A stretch of DNA of 64,000 bases from Geopseudomonas aromaticivorans. GTDB taxonomy: Bacteria; Pseudomonadota; Gammaproteobacteria; Pseudomonadales; Pseudomonadaceae. How positions within the stretch are numbered: the stretch's first letter is position 1; each line of letters opens with the position of its first letter. Shown here piece after piece: positions 16,431-24,387 of this stretch. The DNA lies in NCBI RefSeq assembly GCF_019097855.1, contig NZ_JAHRGL010000030.1, positions 186,001 through 250,000 of the forward strand, written 5' to 3'. The position numbers and the translations under genes were made by a program. Under the pieces are notes generated by a model. That model had not been told where the DNA came from, did no database searches, and worked only from the letters and a program-made list of their open reading frames with translations.

Positions 16431-17464
16431 ACAGCTATCTCTTCACCCTTGCCGTTGGTGTGCAGGACCGTCCCGAGCGCTGGGGCAGCGTCTCGGGCTA
16501 CTACTTGAATCTGGCGCGCAGTCTGCAGCGCCTGGGGCATCGGGTGACATTCGCCCTCAATCCGCAGATCCGCAGCAGGAAAGCCTTCGCAGCTCATGAG
16601 TGTCACGGGGTCGCCGACCATGCCGCGCTCGATGAGCTGCTGTCCGGCGAGCGCTTCACCCATGCCTTCATCTGGGGCGGGCGTCTGGACGCCGACCGGG
16701 AAACCCGGGCTCGCCTCGAGGCCCATGGTGTGAAGGTGCTGTTTTCCGAGCTGGGCTGGTTCCCCCAGGCCGGCACGGTGTATTTCGATACGAGCGGCAC
16801 CAATGCCGAGGTGAGTTTCAGCGGTCGCCACTACGACGACTGTCTGCCGGCGGCGCGCAAGGAGTTCAACAAGCGGCGCCGCGAGTTCTACCGCAAGAAG
16901 GCCGGCTTGGGCTTCTTCGCCTCGCCGCCGCCGTTCGCGATCAAGGCGCCGGATCTCGACAAGCCCATCCTCGTGCCGCTGCAGGACGAGAGCGACACCA
17001 ACATCACCCTGGCCTCGCCCTTCCGGCGCATGGCCGAGTTTGTCGACTGCTTGGCGCAGAGCTACCCGGCCTATCGCTTCGTGGTCAGGCCGCATCCGAG
17101 CGCGCCGGTGGCCAACCTGCCGTGGCACGCCAACGTCAGCTATCAGGAAAGCTCCGTGGATGTGTACCGGACCATGGCCGACTTCGGCCTGGTGGTCGGC
17201 ATCAACTCCACGTTGCTGCTCGAGGCGGCGATGATGAACATGCCGGTCGTGGCTTTCGGCAAGGGCATAGGCACGGGCACCGGGGTGTTCCATGAGCTGG
17301 AAGCGGGGGACTTGCCCGACGGCTTGGAGCAGGTTGGCATCGACTCGCGCAAGGCGGAGGCCTACCTGGCCTTCCTGATCGGCCAGCGGCAGTTGTTCAA
17401 GCCTGATCTGCGCTCGGCGCGGCAGGTGCGCAAGAGTTACCTGGGTGACCTGCTGGGCCTCTGA
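16427..17464 (+). CDS. Putative GT-B glycosyltransferase, capsule-synthesis-like
   Basis: A 345-residue protein. The N-terminal part (SGYYLNLARSLQRLGHRV) looks like a GT-B acceptor domain, and the C-terminal part (RFVVRPHPSAPVANLPW, then VVGINSTLLLEAAMMNMPVV) resembles the donor domain of capsule-polysaccharide (KpsC/KpsS-like) transferases. The ATG overlaps the acetyltransferase stop, indicating coupling. No confident family name can be given; P. aeruginosa carries the cell-surface sugar transferase Ssg in this part of the locus, but orthology was not established. Confidence 0.6.
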   Translation: MNSYLFTLAVGVQDRPERWGSVSGYYLNLARSLQRLGHRVTFALNPQIRSRKAFAAHECHGVADHAALDELLSGERFTHAFIWGGRLDADRETRARLEAHGVKVLFSELGWFPQAGTVYFDTSGTNAEVSFSGRHYDDCLPAARKEFNKRRREFYRKKAGLGFFASPPPFAIKAPDLDKPILVPLQDESDTNITLASPFRRMAEFVDCLAQSYPAYRFVVRPHPSAPVANLPWHANVSYQESSVDVYRTMADFGLVVGINSTLLLEAAMMNMPVVAFGKGIGTGTGVFHELEAGDLPDGLEQVGIDSRKAEAYLAFLIGQRQLFKPDLRSARQVRKSYLGDLLGL

Positions 17465-17481
17465 CTGATGACGGTGAGTAA

Positions 17482-18564
17482 ATGAACGCCAATGCCGCCC
17501 TTGCCGGGCACGACAACAACTTCAATCTGCTGCGCGTGCTGGCGGCTTTCGCCGTGCTCTACAGCCACAGTTATGCCCTTACCGACGGCAAGGGCGCAGG
17601 CGAGCCTTTGCGCGCTCTGCTGGGCATGAGCCTCGGTGGAGTTGCGGTCGATATCTTCTTCGTCATCAGCGGCTTTCTGGTCTGCGGCAGCCTGTTGCGC
17701 CGCCAGTCGTCTGTCGACTTCCTCAAGGGACGTTTCTATCGCGTGTTCCCGGCGCTGCTGGTCATGGTGACCTTGACGGTGCTGCTGCTGGGGCCCTGGC
17801 TGACCCGGCTGTCCTTGGCGGAGTATTTTTCCAGCAAGGAGGTATTCAAGTACTTCTACAAGAACGTCACCCTGCTGGGAGGGGTGACCTACAAGCTGCC
17901 GGGCGTGTTCGAGAGCAACCCCTATCCCCTGGCCGTCAACGGCTCGCTGTGGACGCTGCCGCAGGAGCTGCGCATGTACGGCTACCTGCTGGGCTTGTGG
18001 CTGTTGCTCGGGCTGCTGCGCGAGCGGCGGATGCAGGCGTTCCGAGTCGCGGTGCTGGTGGTCTGCGTCGCGGCGGTCGTCTTGCGCCTGGTCGAGATTG
18101 CCCAGGGGGCTCCGGACGATCCGACGCTGCGCCTGCTTTCCATGTTCTTTGCCGGTGCCGCCTTGCAGATAGGCCGGCGGCATGTGCCGATGGATTGGCG
18201 GGTCTTCCTGCTGATGCTGGCCGGGCTGCTGGGGGCGGCGTTCGACCCCCGTGCATTCGCGGCGCTATTCGTGTTGGTCCTGCCGTACATGGTGCTGTTC
18301 CTGGCCTATGTGCCGGGTGGTCGCGTCCGCGCCTACAACCGCTGTGGAGACTATTCCTACGGTCTCTACCTGTATGCCTTCCCCTTGCAGCAGGCCCTGG
18401 CGGCCCTGCTGCCCGGCATCGGCTTGTGGAGCATGGTCGTTCTGGCCACGCTCGGCGCGCTGCTATGCGCGCTGGGCTCCTGGCACTGGGTCGAGAAGCC
18501 GGCGCTGACGCTCACCCGGGCCAAGGCGCCGCAACCCGACGGGCGCGCGGCCGTCGGCGCCTGA
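17482..18564 (+). CDS. Acyltransferase-3 family membrane protein
   Basis: A 360-residue integral membrane acyltransferase with about ten transmembrane helices. The opening NNFNLLRVLAAFAVLYSHSYAL is the family signature with the conserved histidine; GGVAVDIFFVISGFLVCGSLLRR and KGRFYRVFPALLVMV follow. Such proteins O-acetylate sugars of LPS or other envelope glycans using cytoplasmic acetyl-CoA. It ends the forward core operon, and a hairpin lies before the convergent sulfotransferase gene. It lacks the SGNH domain found in the two acyltransferases further along. Confidence 0.87.
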   Translation: MNANAALAGHDNNFNLLRVLAAFAVLYSHSYALTDGKGAGEPLRALLGMSLGGVAVDIFFVISGFLVCGSLLRRQSSVDFLKGRFYRVFPALLVMVTLTVLLLGPWLTRLSLAEYFSSKEVFKYFYKNVTLLGGVTYKLPGVFESNPYPLAVNGSLWTLPQELRMYGYLLGLWLLLGLLRERRMQAFRVAVLVVCVAAVVLRLVEIAQGAPDDPTLRLLSMFFAGAALQIGRRHVPMDWRVFLLMLAGLLGAAFDPRAFAALFVLVLPYMVLFLAYVPGGRVRAYNRCGDYSYGLYLYAFPLQQALAALLPGIGLWSMVVLATLGALLCALGSWHWVEKPALTLTRAKAPQPDGRAAVGA

Positions 18565-18577
18565 CGCGCCGACGCAA

Positions 18578-18597
18578 GCCCCGCCGGACGTCGGGGC
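18578..18597. terminator. Hairpin between convergent acyltransferase and sulfotransferase genes
   Basis: GCCCCG (18578-18583) and CGGGGC (18592-18597) pair around an eight-base loop in the 42-bp convergent gap. It could serve both strands; there is no T tract, so confidence is limited. Confidence 0.4.
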
Positions 18598-18606
18598 GGA
18601 GCTGGC

Positions 18607-19827
18607 CTATTGCCGATCTCCTTGTTCTTCCCACTGGAAGCCTTTCTCCAGCCCTTTCAGGCGATAGGGGCGACCTTCCTCGCGTCCTTGCTCGATGTAG
18701 TGGGCGTAGAGATTGCTGCCTCGGCGGGGAAGATCGGGGTTGAGCAGGGCATAGGAGGCCGGATCGAAGTTCAGCGGCAGGCGGCGCCAGAATAGGCGCA
18801 GGGCCAGATTCATCAGTTTGCGCAGCGGGTTGCTGCTCGGCTTGTAGCGCAGGGTCTGCTTGAAGAACGCCAGAAGGTGAGCGATATCCTGCGGGTCGAT
18901 GTGGGCGGAAGACTCCGTGCGGTCACGCGGGGTAGTGGCAAGGGCTTCGCCGGCCGGCAGGCGCAGGTTGATGCTGGCGAGGGTTGCACGGTACGCCTCC
19001 AGCAGCCCGGCGTGCGTCTCGCGATCGTAGAAGGTGTCCCTGCCCTGCGACGGCTGTCTGAGCAGGAACTCGACGAACAATGCGCCGATCGGCGATCCCT
19101 TGAACTCGCAGTTGATCTGGATGATCAGGTTCGCCTGGGATGCGGTCAGCGACTTGTTGAAGATCCTGCCGCTCGCTTCCGCAGCGGGCCGTTCGCGGTC
19201 AAGCTCGATGCCAGAGGTGTTCAGAAAGGCGGAAATCACGTCCTTCTTGCTGCGGTCGTAGTTGATTATCCGGAAATCCTGGAAGTACCTGTCGAAGTTC
19301 CGGTAGCCGTCGAGCATTTCGATATCCCCGGCACGGGTTCTCGTTTCGACATCCTGCCTGAAGTCGTCGCAGGCCCCGCTTCTCTTGACGCGCTGCTTCC
19401 AGGAGGAGCAGACGAAGTCGAAGGGATCGCGTACGAAAGCGACCACGCTCACGTCGAAGTCGCGGGTCTTCTCGGCCAGCAGCGCGACATGTTCTTCGGG
19501 GAACTGCGAGAACACCTCTCCGGAAAACAGCGTGCAGGGTTTGTCGGATTGACGGGCGGCCTCGATCATGTGATCGAAGAGTCGATTGAAGTCCTGATGG
19601 TACTTCACGACTCCCTTCTCGGTGTCCACATAGTCGAGATCGTAGAGGAGTTGCACGATATTGCCGGAGCACAGTCCCTTGTCGATATAGGATTGTGGCT
19701 CCGGGCTGGGATAGTGCACTCCTGCGCGCGCCAGCAAGGGCACGGAGGCGCTCATGAACGACTGCAGTGCCGAGGAGCCGGTCTTGGGGAAGCCAATGTG
19801 GAGGATCAGTTTTTTGGGGTTGGGCAT
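18607..19827 (-). CDS. Sulfotransferase-family protein
   Basis: A 406-residue protein with the two PAPS-binding signatures of sulfotransferases: the 5'-phosphosulfate loop ILHIGFPKTGSSALQSF at residues 8-24, and the 3'-phosphate site VVAFVRDPFDFVCSSW at about 128-143. It should transfer sulfate from PAPS to a glycan. The start ATG at 19827 is preceded by GGGAG at good spacing. Its neighbour on the same strand, about 400 bases upstream, is a CysQ-CysC fusion that makes PAPS and destroys PAP, which fits a sulfation role. The C-terminal 100 residues (NFDPASYALLNPDL, then AHYIEQGREEGR) resemble a motif seen in polysaccharide enzymes. Acceptor unknown. Confidence 0.8.
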   Translation of the reverse strand: MPNPKKLILHIGFPKTGSSALQSFMSASVPLLARAGVHYPSPEPQSYIDKGLCSGNIVQLLYDLDYVDTEKGVVKYHQDFNRLFDHMIEAARQSDKPCTLFSGEVFSQFPEEHVALLAEKTRDFDVSVVAFVRDPFDFVCSSWKQRVKRSGACDDFRQDVETRTRAGDIEMLDGYRNFDRYFQDFRIINYDRSKKDVISAFLNTSGIELDRERPAAEASGRIFNKSLTASQANLIIQINCEFKGSPIGALFVEFLLRQPSQGRDTFYDRETHAGLLEAYRATLASINLRLPAGEALATTPRDRTESSAHIDPQDIAHLLAFFKQTLRYKPSSNPLRKLMNLALRLFWRRLPLNFDPASYALLNPDLPRRGSNLYAHYIEQGREEGRPYRLKGLEKGFQWEEQGDRQ

Positions 19828-19880
19828 GGATGCTCCCGCAGGGCGCCTGAGAGGGTTCTTGATGCGTGAGGGCGGCAGTC

Positions 19881-20062
19881 TCAGATGCCTGTCAGCACGG
19901 TTCCGAGATCGCTTTTCCAGTCGGACGCTGGAATCCGGCAGGCGTCGTGCAGCTTGCTGTCTCCAGCACCGAAGTCGGCGCATTTGTACTGGAAGTCAGC
20001 GATCTCGCTGAGCACGCAGAAACCGTAGGCATGGCCGGCAGAGTCGCTTCGATGACCTTCAT
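19881..20062 (-). pseudogene. rmlC: rmlC remnant (dTDP-4-dehydrorhamnose 3,5-epimerase), internally deleted
   Basis: The ATG at 20062 opens with MKVIEATLPA, like RmlC N-termini, and overlaps the stop of the rmlA remnant (ATGA). After about ten codons the recognisable sequence continues in another frame: SAGHAYGFCVLSEIADFQYK matches the conserved PAGFAHGFxVLSE...FxYK block of RmlC, ending at a TGA at 19881-19883. Most of the catalytic middle is gone, so it cannot be functional. Together with the rmlA piece it fills the roughly 400-base gap between the sulfotransferase and the CysQ-CysC gene. Confidence 0.75.
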
Positions 20063-20232
20063 CGGGCAGCCTTGTCTTGCGCGGCGGTGTGGCGAGCCAA
20101 TTGCTCGGCCGACAGCGGGTCCTGACGGTCGGACATCGGCTGGTCGGCGATCGGCAGCGATGCCTTGCAGGCGCCCGGGGTGGCCAGGGGCCGGCGGGTG
20201 GCGAAGTTGCCGGCGGAGACGATGCCTATCAT
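20059..20232 (-). pseudogene. rmlA: rmlA remnant (glucose-1-phosphate thymidylyltransferase), internally deleted
   Basis: A 57-codon open frame starting ATGA-overlapped with the CysQ-CysC stop. Its first half (GIVSAGNFATRR, then ATPGACKASLPIADQPM) aligns with the RmlA start (GIILAGGSGTRL..., ATLAVSKQLLPVYDKPM), and its end (DRQDPLSAEQLARHTAAQDK) resembles the RmlA C-terminal YRQxWIDAxQLxxLAAPLxK. About 235 internal residues are missing and the glycine-rich nucleotide loop is degraded. The frame is intact but cannot encode a working enzyme. The overlap with its neighbours preserves the old operon spacing. Confidence 0.78.
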
Positions 20233-21674
20233 GGTGCGGTGCTCTGCTCTGCGGGCTTCTGCGCGAGGACCGAGCGAATGTGCGCGACGCACTGCTTGAC
20301 ATCCATCTGCGTGGTGTACAGGACGATTTCGGCATCGGCCGGAGCCTCATAGGGGGAGTCGATACCGGTGAAGTCGCGGATCTTGCCCTCCCGTGCCTTC
20401 TGGTAAAGGCCCTTGGGGTCGCGCTTTTCGCACTCTTCCAGAGGCGTATCGACGAACACCTCGATGAACTCGCCTTTGCCGAACATGGCGCGTACCCGCT
20501 CGCGATCCTCGCGGAACGGCGAAATGAACGCGGTCACCACGATCAGCCCGGCGTCCACCATCAGCTTGGCTACCTCGCCGATGCGGCGAATGTTTTCCGC
20601 CCGGTCGGTGGCGCTCATGCCCAGGTCGCGGTTCAGTCCCTGGCGCACATTGTCGCCGTCGAGCAGGAAAGTATGCTGGCCGGATTGATGCAGCTCCAGC
20701 TCCAGGGCGTTGGCGATGGTCGACTTGCCCGAGCCGGACAGACCGGTCAGCCAGATGCAGCATGGACGTTGCTGGAGGCTGGCGGCGCGCATGGCTTGAC
20801 TGACCTGGGTGCGGTGCCAGACCACCTCCGACTTGCTGTCGTGTACGCGATGTTCGTAAACGATGCCGGTTGCCTCGGCGGTGCTGGCCGGCAACCAGGC
20901 CGAATGCGGCTCGGCACAGACCATGAAGAAGGGGTTGAGCAGGCTGTCGGGGCGCTGGTTGTAGCGCAGCGGCTGCAGGTCGGGCCAGGACAATACCCGC
21001 CCGCCGGCGGCACTGACCACGGCATGAGCGGCCGCGGTGTCCCACTCACTGGTCGGTCCCAGGCGCGGGTAGAGATCGGCTCGACCTTCGGCTACCAGAC
21101 ACAGCTTGAGCGAGCTGCCCATGCTTACCAGCTCGGCGTCGGGCAGGTCGGCCATGAAGGTATTGAACTCGGGCGAGGCGTGCGAGCGGCTGCCGACCAC
21201 TCGCCATGGCTGGTGATCGCCGGGCAGCGGCGCCACGCGAATGGGCTGGGCTGGCTCCCGACCTACCGATTTGAATGCCCCACTCTCGCGAGCGGCCCAG
21301 TAACTGACGGCCAAGGCTGGCGCATGCACCACGCCCATGACCGGCTCGCCCTCTTCGATCAGGGCGATATTGACGGTGAATTCACCGTTCTTCTTGATGA
21401 ACTCCTTGGTGCCGTCGAGCGGGTCAACCAGCCAGTAACGGCTCCAGCGGCAGCGTACCTCGCCGTCGATATCCGCCGCCTCCTCCGAAAGGACGGGAAT
21501 TTCCGGCGTCAGTGCGGTGAGCGCGTCGAGGATGTGTCGATGGGCCAGCAGGTCAGCCTCGGTCAGGGGGCTGGCATCCGGCTTGTCCTGCACGCTGAAG
21601 TCGCGCTGGTAGACCGTCATGATGAGTTGGCCAGCGCTTTCGGCTATATGGCGGACGGCTTGAATATCGATCAT
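20229..21674 (-). CDS. CysQ-CysC fusion: PAP phosphatase plus APS kinase
   Basis: A 481-residue fusion. Residues 1 to about 265 are a 3'(2'),5'-bisphosphate nucleotidase of the CysQ/inositol monophosphatase type ([20 protein letters not shown] at about 78-90, [13 protein letters not shown] at about 207-219). Residues about 285-481 are an adenylylsulfate kinase (Walker [10 protein letters not shown] at about 311-319, [24 protein letters not shown]). The APS kinase makes PAPS; the phosphatase hydrolyses the PAP left after sulfotransfer and so relieves product inhibition. The start [15 protein letters not shown] matches CysQ starts. It lies between rmlB and rmlA remnants, where rmlD would normally sit, and upstream of a sulfotransferase. 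Confidence 0.9.
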   Translation of the reverse strand: MIDIQAVRHIAESAGQLIMTVYQRDFSVQDKPDASPLTEADLLAHRHILDALTALTPEIPVLSEEAADIDGEVRCRWSRYWLVDPLDGTKEFIKKNGEFTVNIALIEEGEPVMGVVHAPALAVSYWAARESGAFKSVGREPAQPIRVAPLPGDHQPWRVVGSRSHASPEFNTFMADLPDAELVSMGSSLKLCLVAEGRADLYPRLGPTSEWDTAAAHAVVSAAGGRVLSWPDLQPLRYNQRPDSLLNPFFMVCAEPHSAWLPASTAEATGIVYEHRVHDSKSEVVWHRTQVSQAMRAASLQQRPCCIWLTGLSGSGKSTIANALELELHQSGQHTFLLDGDNVRQGLNRDLGMSATDRAENIRRIGEVAKLMVDAGLIVVTAFISPFREDRERVRAMFGKGEFIEVFVDTPLEECEKRDPKGLYQKAREGKIRDFTGIDSPYEAPADAEIVLYTTQMDVKQCVAHIRSVLAQKPAEQSTAP

Positions 21675-21756
21675 GGAGTGCTCGTGAAAGGTGCGGTGAG
21701 GCGCGTTAAGTCGGTTCCGGGCAGCGATTGCCAAGCTGTCTGGGTGGGCCGTGAGA

Positions 21757-21999
21757 TCAACCGTGTGCGCTCGCAGGCCTGTGGTCCAGCCAGCCATAAC
21801 GTTGCCTGGGGGCGTTGCCCGTCAGCCCATGCTGCCGCCATGGCCGACTGCCGATTTGAAGGTTTCTTGCGCCACGGGGCCTGGTGGACGCGCGCTTGCC
21901 GTTGTCGAGATTGGCGAACTCGTGGCCGGTGCTCGAGCGCAGGTGGCGAAACATGTCAGAACCGATGAAGCCGACACCGCCGGTGACGAGGGTTTTCAT
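21757..21999 (-). pseudogene. rmlB: rmlB remnant (dTDP-glucose 4,6-dehydratase), N-terminal piece
   Basis: The ATG at 21999 starts MKTLVTGGVGFIGSDMFRHL followed by SSTGHEFANLD, clearly the NAD-binding Rossmann start of RmlB (GGAGFIGSxxxRHL...HEVxNLDK). Similarity stops after about 35 residues; the rest of the 80-codon frame is unrelated. The intact enzyme is about 350 residues, so this is a truncated relic. It sits 82 bases upstream of the CysQ-CysC gene and 73 bases downstream of a plausible promoter. No other gene was found between 21675 and 22140. Confidence 0.8.
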
Positions 22000-22072
22000 G
22001 GGGCAGGGCCAATAGCAGTTGGGGTGAAGAAATGCTGTCGCCAGACTGGCAGGCGCTTCCGTTGCAGCCCGC

Positions 22073-22101
22073 AGGATAATTGTCCGGTGCCGGAGCGGCA
22101 A
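22073..22101 (-). promoter_or_regulatory. Candidate sigma-70 promoter upstream of the rmlB remnant and cysQC
   Basis: On the reverse strand, TTGCCG (plus positions 22096-22101) and TATCCT (22073-22078) are separated by exactly 17 bases. It lies upstream of the broken rmlB and would now drive the CysQ-CysC gene and possibly the sulfotransferase. Confidence 0.45.
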
Positions 22102-22142
22102 CATGAACCCGGCGTGCGGCCAGCACGTCAGGGATGGCGCGG

Positions 22143-22151
22143 TGCTATAAT
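22143..22151 (+). promoter_or_regulatory. Extended -10 promoter of the first OafA-like acyltransferase
   Basis: TGCTATAAT is a perfect extended -10 element about 80 bases before the GTG start at 22233. The -35 region is weak, as usual for extended -10 promoters. A related element stands at the same place before the duplicated gene. Confidence 0.55.
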
Positions 22152-22232
22152 GCCGCGCTTTGAAGTGATGGTCGGGGCGCAGTGACGAGCAGGCAGGCCT
22201 GGTTTCGGCACGCAGTATTCATGGGGGGAGAT

Positions 22233-24221
22233 GTGCCGAGGATTTCTGCTGCTGGCGCAGGGGGCGAGGGCTTCCGTAGCGACATCAATGGCCTGCGCGC
22301 CTGGGCCGTGATGGCTGTAGTACTTTATCACTTCAATGTGCCCGGGTTCAGTGGCGGCTTTGCCGGGGTCGATGTCTTCTTCGTGATCTCCGGCTTCCTG
22401 ATGGCCGGAATCGTGGTCGGCGGTCTGGATGGCGAACGTTTCAGCCTGCCGGACTTCTATCTGGCTCGCGCCCGCCGGATCCTGCCAGCGCTGATCGTGC
22501 TGGTCGGCGTGCTGCTGGTAGTCGGCTGGTTCCTGCTGATGCCGCGGGAATATCAGACCTTGGGCAAGCATGCGCGCGAGAGCCTGCTATTCAGCTCTAA
22601 CCTGCGTTATCTCGCTGAAGCCGGCTACTTCGATGTCGCCTCCCATGAGAAGTGGTTGCTGCATACCTGGTCGCTGTCGGTCGAATGGCAGTACTACCTG
22701 ATTTATCCGCTGGTTCTGCTCGTGCTTGCCAAGCTGCTGCCGGGGCGACGGGCGTTGCTCGGCGCGCATGTCCTGGTGCTGATGGCATCCTTCGTCCTTT
22801 GTCAGGTGCTGAGCACCGGCAAGCCGAGTCAGGCCTTCTTCCTGCTGCAGGCTCGTGCCTGGGAGCTGTTGCTCGGTGGTATCGTGTTTTTGCTGGGAGG
22901 GCGGCTGCGCCCGTCCGGTCGCGGCGTAGCCCTGCTCGAGTCGCTGGGGATCGCCCTCGTCGTCGCTGCCATCGTGCTGATCGATGCCGGCGCACGCTGG
23001 CCGGGTAGTGCCGCGTTGCTGCCCACGCTGGGCGCGGCTCTAGTTCTGCTGGCGCGGCGGCAGGGCTCGCCGTGGACCGGCAGCGGGCTCGCGCAGTGGC
23101 TGGGTACGCGCTCGTACTCCATCTATCTGTGGCACTGGCCGCTGGCGGTCGGACTGGTCTACTTCGAACTCGAGCAGGCGCCGTTGTGGGTCGGTGCCGG
23201 CCTGATGGCTTCGCTCTTGCTGGGGCATGCATCCTATGCTCTGGTCGAGGTGCCCGCACGGCGCTGGCTGGCGAAGAAGAGCAACGTACGCAACGCCGTC
23301 TGGCTGGTTGCATGTGTCGTCGTGGTTGCGGTGTCCGCCCAGTTGGTGCGCCGCAGCGGCTTCCCCGAGCGTCTGCCCGAGGCGGTTGCGCGAATCGAGG
23401 CGGAGCGGCACAACCGCAATCCGCGTATCGACGAGTGTCTCGCGGCGGACGCTTCCTGCATTTATGGCGGGAAACAGGTCGGCGCCCTGGTCATCGGCGA
23501 CAGTCACGCCGATGCCGTGGTGAATGCGGTGGCGGCCAGCCTGCCCGGTGCGGAGCAGGGGGTCTACTTCAAGGGGCTGAGCGGCTGCCTGACGGTCTTT
23601 GCTGCCCAGTGGGCAGGCGAGGGCAGTCGGGACGAGTGCGCTGGCCTGAAGAAGGAATTGGCCGCAGGCCTGGATAAGTTGTTTCCCGGCAAGCCGATCA
23701 TCCTGATCAACCGCACCTCGCTGTATGCGATGGGCGAGTTGCCCGCACCGGGGGTCAAGAACCCCGGCAAGCCGCTGGTGTACTTCTCGCGGCCGGCGGC
23801 GACGCAAACGCCCGAGTACCTAGAGGAGTTTCGGCGCAACTATGTGGAAAGCGTCTGCCAGATGAGCCGGCAGCATCCGCTCTATCTGGTACGGCCCATT
23901 CCGGAAATGCCCGATAGGGTTCCCCAGGTGCTGGGGCGAGCCATGCTGCTTGGCAAGCAGGGCGAGGTTTCCATTACCCGCGATGAGTACCGCCAGCGCC
24001 ACGCCTTCATCTGGGCCGTTCAGGACGAGGCGGCGCAGCGCTGCGGGGCGCAGATCCTCGATCCTTTGCCGTACCTGTGCGATCGGGAGAAGTGCTACGG
24101 CAGTCGAGATGGTTGGCCGCTGTATGTCGACGACGATCACCTGAGCGAGTTTGGCAACCGTCTGCTGGTGCCGATGTTCGCTCAAGTGTTTGCCCTGCTC
24201 GCTGCGCAGGCGCCGCACTGA
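22233..24221 (+). CDS. OafA/YrhL-type acyltransferase with SGNH domain, copy 1
   Basis: A 662-residue membrane O-acetyltransferase. The N-terminal acyltransferase-3 domain (FRSDINGLRAWAVMAVVLYHF, DVFFVISGFLMAGIV, ARARRILPALIVL) spans about ten helices to residue 370. The C-terminal periplasmic SGNH-hydrolase-like domain has GDSHADAVVNAV (catalytic Ser in GDSH) and VDDDHLSEFGN (Asp/His block). The GTG start, preceded by GGGGGAG, was chosen because it aligns with the equivalent GTG of copy 2; an ATG four codons upstream is possible. It probably acetylates LPS O-chain or core sugars. Confidence 0.88.
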   Translation: MPRISAAGAGGEGFRSDINGLRAWAVMAVVLYHFNVPGFSGGFAGVDVFFVISGFLMAGIVVGGLDGERFSLPDFYLARARRILPALIVLVGVLLVVGWFLLMPREYQTLGKHARESLLFSSNLRYLAEAGYFDVASHEKWLLHTWSLSVEWQYYLIYPLVLLVLAKLLPGRRALLGAHVLVLMASFVLCQVLSTGKPSQAFFLLQARAWELLLGGIVFLLGGRLRPSGRGVALLESLGIALVVAAIVLIDAGARWPGSAALLPTLGAALVLLARRQGSPWTGSGLAQWLGTRSYSIYLWHWPLAVGLVYFELEQAPLWVGAGLMASLLLGHASYALVEVPARRWLAKKSNVRNAVWLVACVVVVAVSAQLVRRSGFPERLPEAVARIEAERHNRNPRIDECLAADASCIYGGKQVGALVIGDSHADAVVNAVAASLPGAEQGVYFKGLSGCLTVFAAQWAGEGSRDECAGLKKELAAGLDKLFPGKPIILINRTSLYAMGELPAPGVKNPGKPLVYFSRPAATQTPEYLEEFRRNYVESVCQMSRQHPLYLVRPIPEMPDRVPQVLGRAMLLGKQGEVSITRDEYRQRHAFIWAVQDEAAQRCGAQILDPLPYLCDREKCYGSRDGWPLYVDDDHLSEFGNRLLVPMFAQVFALLAAQAPH

Positions 24222-24287
24222 CTCGTTTGCGTCGAAAGGGCTTGCGCTGGCCCCGAAGTGTCCGTGTGCATGGCGCAGATGGTCGGA

Positions 24288-24296
24288 TGTTATGAT
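24288..24296 (+). promoter_or_regulatory. Extended -10 promoter of the second OafA-like acyltransferase
   Basis: TGTTATGAT, an extended -10 element, lies 92 bases before the GTG at 24388, matching the position of the promoter in front of copy 1. The surrounding leader is recognisably duplicated too. Confidence 0.5.
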
Positions 24297-24387
24297 GCTG
24301 CGCTCGGTGTTTCATCCGGATTGATCGTTAGGGCGCGGTGAGGAGCAGGCAGGGCTGGTTTCGGCACGCTGCATCCATGGGGGTAAT

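Noticed and set aside
19866-21968. A 700-codon forward open frame across the rml remnants and cysQC
   Set aside because: It lies opposite the CysQ-CysC fusion with clear motifs; the forward translation has no recognisable domain.
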